This document shows, piece after piece, positions 25,467 to 35,758 of a stretch of DNA of 64,000 bases (the first letter of the stretch is position 1; the number at the start of each line of letters is the position of its first letter). The stretch comes from Saccopteryx bilineata (taxonomy: Eukaryota > Chordata > Mammalia > Chiroptera > Emballonuridae): NCBI RefSeq assembly GCF_036850765.1, contig NC_089490.1, positions 292,188,982 through 292,252,981 on the forward strand, read 5' to 3'. The translations under genes were made by a program, and so were the position numbers. The notes below the pieces were generated by a model. That model saw only the letters and a list, made by a program, of their open reading frames with translations. It had not been told where the DNA came from and ran no database searches.

Positions 25467-25562
25467 CGTCCTTTGCTACTGTTAATCTCCGTCTTCTCCC
25501 CCTCTTTCTTTTTGTTGTTGTCACAGTTTAAATTTGGTTTTATTGTGTTCTTCTTGGAGCTT

Positions 25563-26558
25563 TTACTTGTGGCTCTGTTTTTTTTTGTTCTTTGTATCTG
25601 ATTGGAGAACCCCCTTTAGTAATTCCTGGAGTGGGGGTTTTCTGATGATAAATTCCCTCATCTTTTCTGTATCTGTGAATGTTTTTATTTCTCCTTCGTA
25701 TTTGAAGGATAGCTTTGATGGGTATAGTATTTGTGGCTGAAAGTTCCTCTCTTTCAGGACTTTAAATATTGGGGTCCACTCTCTTCTAGCTTGTAGAGTT
25801 TCTGCTGAGAAATCTGATGATAATCTAATGGGCCTTCCTTTATATGTTGTATTCTTCTTTTCCCTGGCTGCCTTGAGAATTTTTTCTTTGCTGTTGGTTT
25901 GTGTCAATTTCATTATGATATGCCTTGGAGTAGGTTTGTTGGGGTTAAGAGAACTTGGAGTTCTGTTTGCTTCTTGAACTTGAGGCTTTAGTTCTTTCCA
26001 CAGGCTTGGGAAATTCTCATCAATTATTTGTTTAAGTATGTTCTCCATTCCATTTTCTCTCTCTTCTCCCTCTGATATACCTATTATTCTTATGTTATTC
26101 TTTTTGATGGAGTCAGATAATTCTTGTAGGGCTATCTCATGTTTTTTAATTTTTGAGTCTCTTTCTTCTTCTCTCTGTTGTGCCTCAAGTTGCTTGTCTT
26201 CTATTTCACTAATCCTCTCTTCTATCTGACCTGTTCTATTAGCTAAGCTTGTTACTTCGTTTTTCAGCTCGTGAATTGAGTTTTTCATCTCTGTTTGATT
26301 TGTTTTTATAGTTTCAATTTCCTTGGACATATATTCTTTGTGTTCATTGAGTTGTTTTCTGATTTCCCTATATTGCCTTTCTGTGTTTTCTTGTATATCT
26401 CGGAGGACTTTTAGGATTTCTATCTTGAATTCTCTGTCATTTAGCTCCAAGGTTTCCAATATATTAAATTTTTTCTCCATAGATTTTTCCTCATCTAGCT
26501 GTGTTACCTCTCTTTCTTTTGTATCCATGATATTCGATTTTCTCTTCCTTAATGGCAT
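25563..26558 (-). CDS. L1-a ORF1 protein, intact
   Basis: A complete 331-residue ORF1p (human is 338). Order: basic N-terminus, K/E-rich coiled coil from about residue 45 to 150 (trimerisation), RRM beginning with NNIRIIGI at 154-161, and a C-terminal domain with AAREKK at about 230-235, SDFSAETLQARREW at 248-261 and LYPSKLSFKYEGEIK near 278-292. ORF1p coats L1 RNA as trimers and acts as a nucleic-acid chaperone in the L1 ribonucleoprotein. No frameshift or stop, so this copy could be translated if transcribed. The ATG is the first in the frame after a U-rich leader. Confidence 0.93.
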   Translation of the reverse strand: MPLRKRKSNIMDTKEREVTQLDEEKSMEKKFNILETLELNDREFKIEILKVLRDIQENTERQYREIRKQLNEHKEYMSKEIETIKTNQTEMKNSIHELKNEVTSLANRTGQIEERISEIEDKQLEAQQREEERDSKIKKHEIALQELSDSIKKNNIRIIGISEGEERENGMENILKQIIDENFPSLWKELKPQVQEANRTPSSLNPNKPTPRHIIMKLTQTNSKEKILKAAREKKNTTYKGRPIRLSSDFSAETLQARREWTPIFKVLKERNFQPQILYPSKLSFKYEGEIKTFTDTEKMREFIIRKPPLQELLKGVLQSDTKNKKKQSHK

Positions 26559-27989
26559 CTGAGGGTGGTTTTGTTGATAGTATTAATGAGATTTAATAAA
26601 GAATAAAAAGTTAAAAAAAATAAAAAAATAACAAATCGAAAAGAGTTGTTTTTTTAAAAAAAATTAATAATGAAATAAAGAAAAATAAAATAAAATAAAA
26701 ATTTTTAAAAAAGGAAATTATTCCCCCCCTCTTTTTTTCCTCTCCTCTCCTCTCCCCTCTTTCTTGAGAAAATCTTGTGGTGGACTGTGAGTTATAACAA
26801 ACAATGCCTGTGATGGAGGGCCTGAATTGGGGAAAAGTAATAAAGGGGCAAAAAAGAGAGAAAGAAAAAAAAAAAAAAAAAAAAAAAAAAGGAAAAAAAA
26901 AAAAAAGAAAAAAGAAAAAAAAAGAACGTATGGACCCACAAAAAGCAAATAAGGAAAAAATTTGGGTCAAGAATAAAATGATTTGCTTTTAGGTGTTGGT
27001 TTTCTAAGAGTTATGATGAGAGGAATAAGAGGAAAATGGAAAAATGGGGGGACAAATTAAAAACTTACTATTGTATTTAGTGGAACAAGAACTAGATAAT
27101 ATGGAGAGCCAGGAATGGGAGCACTGCTAGTGAGTTAAAAAGGTGAAGTAAAAACCCCCCAAAATGCCACAAACATAGGTTTGAGTCCCAGATAAGATAA
27201 CTTGTTTGTTATTGAGGTTTGAATGAGAGGAGATGTAAAGGAGAAAGGAAGAAACTAATATAGAGGGAGAAAAGAAAGAGAGAGAGAGAAAAAAAGAGGC
27301 AACCACTAAAAGAAGAAAAAAGAAAGGAGAGAGAGAGAGAGAGTTAAGGGTTTTGGAGTGCAACCCTCATAGAGAGAAAGGAAGAGAAGAGAAATGATAA
27401 TGGGAGATGTAACACTTATGGGTAGTGTAGTTCAAGGAGAGGAGAGAGTAAGACCGGTAGAGAGTTAATCGGCCAAATTGGAGGAGGAAAAAAAAGTCTC
27501 AAGAATGAAGATTAGAGAAACAAACGAACAAATATAATAAAATGGGATAGGTTATAAAGTCTGCCGATTATTCTTGATTTTGAGAGGTTATCTTCTTGCT
27601 TTTTCTTTTCTCTCCCTCTTCCTGGTCGGTGACTCTGTACCCCGGGTTCTGCCCCTTTGGCACGCTCAGGTAGAGGTTTGCAGTTGATAAGTCTCTATGG
27701 CAATGTCATGTATTGTGCTTTATTCTCGTTGGGAGTCGAGGCTCATTAGCATTTATAGGCTCCGACAGTGAGAGAGTCCGTGTTCCTGGAGCCTTTCTCC
27801 TAGTCTTTCCTTCCTCAATTAGTAGCCTGATAGTCCAGGTATGGGGTTGCTGCTGCCTCTGCCTGGATAGTAAGAGGCTCAAATTGCTGGCAACTCCCCA
27901 CTCTATTTCCACTCAGCACAGGGCTCTGGGTAAGGCTCAGTCAGTCAGAGCTGCTAGCATAATCAGGCGGGCTTTCCGCCCACTCGAAG

Positions 27990-28580
27990 ACCTCTGGCTC
28001 TGCCACTCTATCCGGTAACACAAGCGGGCGCCCACTTCCGGGGCGCTTGGAGGAAACTCTCACTCACTGTCTGCAACCAGGATATCTGGCCAGCAGTCTC
28101 ACGCTCTGAGTGAAACCCCCAACCGCAGGGAAAAGTTGCAGCGTTGGAATTGAGTCTCGCTCCGTCCCCTTGTGCGGCTTTTGCAAGGCGCTGGGGCGGC
28201 CCGAGATTCCGCTTTGGCCCACACAAAGGCCCCTGACTCTGCCCCTCTCTGCGATAACACGAGCGCGCACTGCCGAGGCACTCGGAGGAATCGCTCACTC
28301 CTTATCTGCGCGCGCAAACCAGGATATGAGGCCGGCCGTGGTTCCCTCTGAATGAAACAGCCTCCAGCACGGAAAATCTCCACCGTTGGGATTAGTTCTC
28401 ACTCCCTCCCGTGCGTGGCTTTCCCAGGGCGCTGGGGCTGCCCAGAGACTCTGCCCTCAGCCCACAGAAAGGCCTCTGACTCTGCCTCTCCGTGGGGCAA
28501 CACGGGCACCCACTTCCGCGGCTTAGGAAGAAATCTCTCTTCCACTAACTGCGCACCGACCAGGAGACCGGGTAAAATGG
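27990..28580 (-). repeat. Tandem ~240-bp units in the L1-a 5' UTR
   Basis: A segment containing CTCTGCC..CTCT, then AACACRAGC, then CACT or CACTTCCG and GGAGGAA and ending in ACCAGG, recurs three times, with matching points near 27996, 28231 and 28477 (spacings about 236 and 246). Three matching units at a similar spacing occur in L1-b near 32749, 32999 and 33237. Mouse L1 promoters are known to be built of tandem monomers of about 200 bp. Confidence 0.75.
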
Positions 28581-28982
28581 CCGCTCCGCTTGTCTTTCTT
28601 TGTTTGGGTTTGGCACGAGTGTTAGCTTGTATTGCCCGGGTTGCCACAGGATCAGATTTTCCTCGGCTTGGATCTCTGTGCCACAGCCTGGTTCGGCCGT
28701 TTTTGCTGCGGGGGCCTGGATCTATTCACCCCCTTTGCCCGCCTCAGTTTCTATATTCACAGTTACCAGAGAAAGCCGCCCTGTTTAGGTTAGTGAGGAA
28801 GGCGGAGCATTTCTTACTCCCTATTTCCTTCGGGGTTTGGTTATATATTTAGCCAATTTTTCACTCAATCATACCTTTGGGTGTATTGCGAAGAATCTGG
28901 AAGCTCCAAGTATAGGTTTTTCTGTTTCTGGTTGAAGATCTTGTTGAGTTTTGGGGGAGATTTATCGGTATCGCTTCCTACT

Positions 28983-29002
28983 CCGCCATTACTCTGACGT
29001 CA
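28983..29002 (-). promoter_or_regulatory. CRE palindrome and YY1-like site at the L1-a 5' end
   Basis: TGACGTCA, a perfect cAMP-response element palindrome, lies at 28995-29002, 8-15 bases from the L1 5' end. Just downstream in L1 sense is GTAATGGCGGAG, similar to a YY1 site. In L1-b the same positions read ATAACTTCAG and AATGGCAGAG, so the CRE is lost there. Binding is inferred. Confidence 0.6.
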
Positions 29003-29009
29003 TCCGTTC

Positions 29010-29024
29010 TAGATCTTTTCTTTT
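29010..29024. repeat. Target-site duplication of L1-a (5' side)
   Basis: Second exact copy of the 15-bp duplication described at 21118-21132. Confidence 0.93.
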
Positions 29025-29026
29025 AA

Positions 29027-29036
29027 TACACACACA

Positions 29037-29067
<31 letters not shown>

Positions 29068-29071
29068 GCGC
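29027..29071. repeat. (CA)n followed by (CG)n tract
   Basis: About 26 bases of CA followed by about 18 bases of CG, a pure alternating purine-pyrimidine tract of the kind that favours Z-DNA. It begins only two bases beyond the TSD of L1-a. Confidence 0.9.
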
Positions 29072-29256
29072 AGATCAGTTACTTAGGTAGACATGTTTGC
29101 TTAGTGAATTTTATGGAAAATTTATATTAGTTTCACATTTGTATTCCCAAATTAGCAGTTTTAAAATTGTGTGTTTTCAAAACGTGCAAGTATAGACCTA
29201 TGAATTATAAGTATTAAAGATATTCACTTTGCTTGTGTTAAAAAAAATAGGCATAG

Positions 29257-29373
29257 GTCCTGGCTGGTTGTCTCAGTGGTAGAGCATCAGCCTGGTGTGT
29301 GGATGTCCCAGGTTTCATTCCCTGTCAGGGCACACAGGAGAATCAACCATCTGCTTCTCCACCTCTCTCCTTC

Positions 29374-29409
<36 letters not shown>

Positions 29410-29613
29410 TCTTATCCTGCAACCATGGCTCAGTTGGTTTAAGCTCATTGGCCCTTGGCACTAGGGATAGCTCTGTGGAATTTCCTCTCAGATGCTAAAA
29501 ATAGTTCATTTTCAAGATGTGTCCCAGACAGGATTGCCAGGTGGATCCCAACTGGAGTGCATGTGGAGTCTGTCTCTCTACCTCCCCTCCTCTCACTTGG
29601 AAAAGAAGAAAAA
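29257..29613 (+). mobile_element. tRNA-derived SINE, type A
   Basis: The head GTCCTGGCTGGTTGTCTCAG, a (TC)n tract at 29375-29406, the type A body and an A-rich tail. Flanks AATAGGCATAG (29246-29256) and AATAAGCATACATAG (29614-29630) are imperfect TSDs. Confidence 0.85.
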
Positions 29614-29619
29614 ATAATA

Positions 29620-29989
29620 AGCATACATAGAGTTTCAGATATGTTTGAAGGTTAATAAACAGTATGACGTTTTTATGGCATAAACAACAACAACAAAAAG
29701 ATGTCATTTATAAGCATATGCTGGAAAATAGTCATTTCTTTCAAGCATACCTAAAATAAAAGTGGATAATATTCTCTTTCAACAAAAGTAGTCTCAGACA
29801 ATACCAAATAATAGAATCACATATATCTTGTTAGTTATAATTTAAAAAGAATAGTAACAATAAGATAGCTAAAACAACAATTTGGGAACTAAAAATACTT
29901 CATAAAAATGTGTGCATAAAAGAAGAAATCATAAAGAATATTTTGATGTATTTAGAGCTAAAACAACAAAGAAAAACACTTTTTATAAA
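29620..29989. other. Unassigned AT-rich DNA
   Basis: Nothing recognisable between two SINEs. Confidence 0.5.
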
Positions 29990-30210
29990 TTCATTGAGAG
30001 TAGGGGAGGCAGAGATAGAGTCCTGCATGTGCCCCGATGGGGATCCACCCAGCAAGCCCACTAGGGGGCGATGCTCTGCCCATTTGGGGTGGTTGCTCAG
30101 TTGCAACTGGAGCCATTTTTTTTAGCACCTGAGGTGAAACCATGGAGCCATCCTTAGTGCCCAAGGCCAACTGTACTCAAGTCAGTCAAGCCATGGCTGT
30201 GGGAGGGAGG

Positions 30211-30255
<45 letters not shown>

Positions 30256-30362
30256 GTTGTTGAAGCAGATGGTCACTTCTCCTATGTGCCCTGACGGAGA
30301 ATCAAACCCAGGACTTCAACATGCTGGGCTGATGATTTACCACTGAGACAACCGGCCAGAGC
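29990..30362 (-). mobile_element. tRNA-derived SINE, type A
   Basis: Complement of the type A body, a (GA)n tract at 30204-30252, and the complement of the head (ACCGGCCAGAGC) at the + end. It keeps a CTCF-like core CCCACTAGGGGGCGATG at 30057-30073. The 3' boundary is approximate and TSDs are unclear. Confidence 0.82.
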
Positions 30363-31983
30363 CTATACGTTTTTTGTCAATTAAGTAACTAGAATATACT
30401 ATAACAGAATTGATATTCAAGTTAATCTTTTAAGACCCCAATTCTGTAGAAAGTTTGGTGTCCTATAGATTTATCAACGAAAATGGAAACAAATTCAGTA
30501 TCATGTCAATATTTAATTATTTTGGTTAGTCAAAAACTTTTTAGAGATACTATCTTATTAGAATCCAACAGCAACTCTTGCTTTTCCCTCATCAGGACCA
30601 AAATAAATTGGCTTTACAGGTATCTAACACAAATGGTACAAGGTGTATCTCTGTGAGACTTCAGCTGATTTGTACATTTAAAGATCCCTTCAACAAGGCT
30701 GGCCAGCAAGATATGTATTTAAAGAATACCTAAGCCCAGTAAAAGCCCTGTGAAAGAATCAGCATAGACTTCTGTTAGGAAATTATTGCAAGAGATAATA
30801 AAATCAATAGAACCTTTTAGAAAATTGGACACCTTCTTTCTACCCTCTTCTTTTGGTGTTTCTAAGCATAACACCAAGGATTTTGACAGGAGAACACTTG
30901 GCATAATGACTAGCTCCAAGTAGTAAACAATATTTTTCTAAATCTTCCCACTAAGAATTATTGATAAGACTTGATTTCCTTAAGATTGTAATATTATGTA
31001 GAGAGGCATATTAATTCTAAAATTTCATTCATCAATCAGAGTATTTCACACTTTTTTAAAGACTGAGCTTACTCTAAATGTGTGAGACTTGGCAATTTTG
31101 TTATATTTCATAAACTAGTAATGTATAAATGCTGATACAACCTTACTGAAAGTTGTTTTAAAAGTGTATGTTATATAAAAAATAGTATAAAATAAATATA
31201 TTAGAAAATACACTTCCAGTATCAAGAAAAATAATGCAAACTTGAAAAGAATGGTAACTATATCTCTGCAGAACACTTTAAACAAAATTTATTAATAATA
31301 ATACTTTTCATGTGATAATAGAATACATAAAAATACTTTCATTCATTGCTACTAACTTCACTGGTGATATATTCTTATAGTGTATAAGCTATCTAACATC
31401 TGGATAAATAGACAGGTAATATCTATCTGATAGATAAATTATTGAATAACGTATAAAGATATTTTTCTCTATGTATAAACAAATTCTCAGTTTTTAAAAT
31501 AGAAGCTGTTCCATTATAGATCTAATCTTGCATCTTAATTATTTTCTACCCCACTGCACTAAAATGATTTTCTTCTATTTATTGATTTTTCTTTTGACTT
31601 AGACCTGTGATTTCAAATACATTACATGGAATGTTTATTCATTAGTATGTTAAATAATTTTTATTGGGGAAAAAAACATCTTTATCAAATATGTTTGCAG
31701 TATTCAGGATTCTACTTTTTAAATGCATCTTTGGCTACCTCAGAAATTTGGAAAAGGTAAGATGTATTACACATATACAGAAGATATCACACATAACATA
31801 TTCTAGCTTTTGGACTACAGAATTACTCTTCTACCTGGAACATTTTGTTTTGAAGTATTCTCTAGCAGTGATTCCAAAACTTACTCATAGAAATAGGAAC
31901 ATGGAACCTTGTTAAAGTGCAGTAGTTCTGTGTGAGGCCGTTGACATTTGTCACAACATCATCATTGCAAACATCCCCTAGAA
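30363..31983. other. Unassigned AT-rich DNA
   Basis: About 1.6 kb with no recognisable gene or repeat. A faint MER5-like stretch may lie near 31840-31910, too decayed to claim. Confidence 0.45.
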
Positions 31984-32269
31984 CAGGGGTTGGGAACCTC
32001 TGGCTTGTGAGCCAGATGTGGCTCTTTTGATGGCTGCATCTGGCTTTCAGACAAATCTTTAATTAAAAAAATAATAATGTTAAAAATATAAAACATTCAC
32101 ATGTATTACAATCCATTCATTTCCTACCACACATGTTCATGATTGTGGGTGGCTAGAGGCAATCACAGCTGTCCTCCGGGACAACATCAAATTTTTATTG
32201 GATAATGTGTAACATACATGGGTTGTTATATGGCTCTCATGAAATTACATTTTAAAATATGTGGCATTC
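31984..32269 (+). mobile_element. hAT-type MITE, left part (split by L1-b)
   Basis: Terminal repeat CAGGGGTTGGGAACCTCTGG at 31984; its partner, ending in AAGGTTCCCGACCCCTG, is at 40501-40517 after the L1. The 8 bp outside each end (CCCTAGAA, CCCTTGGT) share five positions, consistent with an old hAT 8-bp target duplication. No transposase is encoded. Joined, the element would be about 330 bp. Confidence 0.8.
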
Positions 32270-34657
32270 GGATAACTTCAGAGTAATGGCAGAGTAAGAA
32301 GCAATACCGGTAAATCTCCCCCAAAACTCAACAAGATCTTCAACCAGATCCCATGCATGGAGCCTCCAGATGTTTTGCAATACACCTGAAGGTATGGTCG
32401 AGCGAAAAATTGGCTAAATATATAACCAAACCCTGAAGAAAATAGGGAATAAGAAATGCTCCGCCTTCCTCACTAACCTAAACAGGGCGGCTTTCACTGG
32501 GAACTGAGAATATAGAAACTAAGGTGGGCAAAGGGGGTGAATAGATCCAGGCCATGGCACAAATGGCCAAAACAGGCTGTGGCACGGAGATCCAAGCTGA
32601 GGAAAAACTGTGCCTGTGGCAACCCAGGCAATACAAGCTAACACTCGCGCCAAACCCAGATAAAGAAAGACAAGTGGGGCAGTCATTTTCCCTGAACCCC
32701 TGGTCGGTGCGTGCAGATTGTGGGTGAGAGATTCCTTCCAAAGCCCTGGGAGTGGGCACTTGTGTTATCCCACAGAGAGGCAGAGTCAGAGGCCTTTGTG
32801 TGGGCTGAAAGTGGAATCTCCGGACTGCCCCAGTGCCCTGAAAAAGCTGCGCGGGGGGAGGGAGTGAGAGCCAATTCCAATGCTGGAACTTTTTCATGCG
32901 GGTGGGGGTTTCACTCAGAGGGTGAGGCTGCCGGCCTGATATCCTGGTCTGCAAGCAAAGATAGTGAGCTAGAGATTCCTCCGAGTGCCTCGGCAGTGCG
33001 CACCCGTGTTACTCCACAGAGAGGCAGAGTCAGGGGCCTTTGTGTGGGCCCAAAGTGGAATCTCGGGCTACTCCAGTGCCTTGAAAAAGCCGTGCACGGG
33101 GACGGAGTGAGGGCCAATTCCAATGCTGGAACTTTTCCGTGCGGTTGGGGGTTTCACTCAGACGGTGAGACTTCCGGCCTGATATCCTGGTCTGCACACA
33201 CAGATAGTGAGTGAGAGTTTCCTCCAAGCGCCCCGGGAGTGGGCACCCACCCATGTTACCGGACAGAGTGGCAGAGCCAGAGGTCTTTGTGTGAGTGGAA
33301 GCCCCGCCTGATTATGCTAGCAGCTCTGACTGACTGGGCCTTACCCAGAGCCCTGTGCTCAGTGGGAATAGAGTGGAGAGTGGCCAGCTCTTTGAGCCTC
33401 TTACTATCCAGGCAGAGGCAGCAGCAACCCCATAGCTGGATTATCAGGCTACTAATTGAGGAAGGAAAGACTAGGAGAAAGGCTCCAGGAACACAGACTC
33501 TCTCACTGTCGGAGCCTATAAATGATAATGAGCCTCGATTGCCAACGAGACTAAAGCACAATACATGACATCGCCATAAAGACTTATCAACTGCAAACCT
33601 CTACCTGAGCATGCCAAAGGGGCAGAACCTGGGGTACAGAGTCACCAACCAAGAAGAGGGAGAGAAAAGAAAAAGCAAGAAGATAACCTCTCAAAATCAA
33701 GAATAATCCGCAGACTTTATAACATATCCCATTTTATTATATTTGTTCATTTGTTTCTCTTATCTTCATCCTTAATTTTTTTTTCCTCCTCCAATTTGGT
33801 CATTTAACTCTCTACCCGTCTTACTCTCTCCTCTCCTTGAACTACACTACCCATAAGTGTTACATCTCCTATTATCTTTTCTTTCCTCTTCCTTTCTCTC
33901 TATGAGGGTTGCACCGCAAAACCCTTAACTCTCTCTCTCTTCTCTTTTTTCTTTTTTCTTCTTTTAGTGGTTCCCTTTTTTTTCTCTCTCTCTCTTTCTT
34001 TTCTCCCTCTATATTAGTTTCTTCCTTTCTCCTTTACGTCTCCTTTCATTCAAACCTCAATAACGAACAAATTATCTTATCTGGGACTCAAACTTATGCT
34101 TGTGGCATTTTGGGGGGTTTTTACTTCACCTTTTTAACTCACTAGCAGTGCTCCCATCCCTGGCTCTCCATTTTATCTAGTTCTTGTTCCACTAAATACA
34201 ATAGTAATTTTTTAATTTGTCCCCCCATTTTCCTGTTTCCCTCTTATTCCTCTCATCATAACTCTTAGTCAACCAACACCTAAAAGCAAATCATTTTATT
34301 CTTGACCCAAATTTTTCCTTATTTGCTTTTGTGGGTCCATACCCCCTTCTTTTTTCTTTTTTTTTTCCCCTTTATTACTTTTCCCCAATTCACGCCCTCC
34401 ATTACAGGCATTGTTTGTTCTATTTAATACAATATAATTCACAGTTCAACACAAGATTTTCTCAAAAAAAGAGGGAAGAGGAGAGAAGAGGAAAAAATGA
34501 GGAGAAGGAATAATTCCCTTTTTTAAAAATTTTTATTTTATTTTTCTTTATTTCATTATTATTTTTTTATAAAAAACAAATCTTTTGATTTTTTTATTTT
34601 TTTAACTTTTTATTCTTTATTAAATCTTATTAATACTATCAAAAAACCCACCCTCAG
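32270..34657 (+). promoter_or_regulatory. L1-b 5' UTR (decayed)
   Basis: About 2.4 kb homologous to the L1-a 5' UTR, including three ~240-bp tandem units (matching points near 32749, 32999, 33237) and a pyrimidine-rich stretch before ORF1. The terminal CRE is lost and many CpGs are now TpG or CpA, so this copy is older. Confidence 0.8.
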
Positions 34658-35688
34658 ATGCCATTAAGGAAGAGAAAATCGAATATCATGGATACAAAAG
34701 AAAGAGAGGTAAGAAAGCTAGATGAGGAAAAATATATATAAAAAAAAATTAATATATTGGAAACCTTGGAGCTAAATGACAGAGAATTCAAGATAGAAAT
34801 CCTAAAAATCCTCCGAGATATACAAGAAAACACGGAAAGGCAATTTAGGGAGCTCAGAAAACAACTCAATGAACACAAAGAATATATGTCCAAGGAAATT
34901 GAAACTATAGGAACAAATCAAACAGAGATGAAAAACTCAATTCACGAGCTGAAAAACGAGGAAACAAGCTTAGCTAATAGAACAGGCAAGATAGAAGAGA
35001 GGATTAGTGAAATAGAAGACAAGCAACTTGAAGCACAACAGAGAGAAGAAGAAAGAGACTCAAAAATTAAAAAAAAAATGAGATAGCCCTACAAGAATTA
35101 TCTGACTCCATCAAAAAGAATATAAAAATAATAGGTATATCAGAGGGAGAAGAGAGAGAAAATGGAATGGAGAACATATTCAAACAAATAATAGATGAGA
35201 ATTTCCCAAGCCTGTGGAAAGAACTAAAGCCTCAAATTCAAGAAGCAAACAGAACTCTGAGTTTTCTTAACCCCAACAAACGTACTCCAAGGCACATCAT
35301 AATGAAATTGGCACAAACCAACAGCAAAGAAAAAATTCTCAAGGCAGCCAGGGAAAAGAAGAATACAACATATAAAGGAAGGCCCATTAGATTATCATCT
35401 GATTTCACAGCAGAAACTCTACAAGCTAGAAGAGAGTGGACCCCAATATTTAAAGTCTTGAAAGAGAGGAACTTTCAGCCACGAATACTATACCCATCAA
35501 AGCTATCCTTCAAATATGAAGGAGAAATAAAAACATTCACAGATACAGAAAAGATGAGGGAATTTATCATCAGAAAACCCCCACTCCAGGAATTACTAAA
35601 GGGGGTTCTCCAATCAGATACAAAGAACAACAACAACAACAAAAAAAAAACAAAGCCACAAGTAAAAGCTCCACGAAGAACACAATAA
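34658..35688 (+). pseudogene. L1-b ORF1, decayed
   Basis: Begins MPLRKRKSNIMDTKEREV as in L1-a. It is broken by an in-frame stop just before 34740 (AAATATATATAAAA) and a frameshift in an A run near 35070. The RRM and C-terminal domain continue in another frame (35167-35688). An (AAC)n/A expansion near 35628-35650 alters the C-terminus relative to L1-a. Confidence 0.9.
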
Positions 35689-35758
35689 AACCAAATTTAA
35701 ACTGTGACAACAACAAAAAGAAAGGGGGGGAGTGGATGGAGATTAACAGTAGCAAAGG

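Larger units (their letters stand above)
21133..29009 (-). mobile_element. Young full-length LINE-1 (L1-a)
   Basis: About 7.9 kb on the - strand: 5' UTR (26559-29009), intact ORF1 (331 codons), a 326-nt spacer with a small ORF, ORF2 (1275 codons, two nonsense codons and no frameshift), a G-rich 3' UTR, an AATAAA signal and a pure poly(A) tail of about 40 nt (T run 21131-21171 on +). The exact 15-bp TSDs and long pure tail show recent insertion. The two stops mean this copy is probably not autonomous, but its ORF1 and promoter could still act. It is head to head with a second copy at 32270-40467. Confidence 0.96.
26559..29009 (-). promoter_or_regulatory. L1-a 5' UTR and internal promoter
   Basis: About 2.45 kb between the 5' end and ORF1. 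It contains a CpG-rich part (about 28000-28750) with roughly 240-bp imperfect tandem units, then a pyrimidine-rich part nearer ORF1 (on +, an A/G-rich stretch at 26860-26930). In L1 elements this region drives transcription by RNA polymerase II from inside the element. The equivalent region of L1-b (32270-34657) is similar but with many CpGs decayed to TpG/CpA. Confidence 0.85.

Noticed and set aside
22703..26562. Many hydrophobic open frames on the + strand opposite L1-a
   Set aside because: They are antisense shadows of A-rich L1 ORF1/ORF2, which gives F/L/S-rich frames resembling membrane proteins.
27127..27363. Leu/Ser/Phe-rich 78-codon frame in the L1-a 5' UTR, with a counterpart at 33909-34145 in L1-b
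   Set aside because: Both lie in the pyrimidine-rich part of the same 5' UTR, where CT-rich sequence gives long chance frames. The similarity reflects common descent of the element. Weaker than the spacer ORF because there is no coupling to another cistron.
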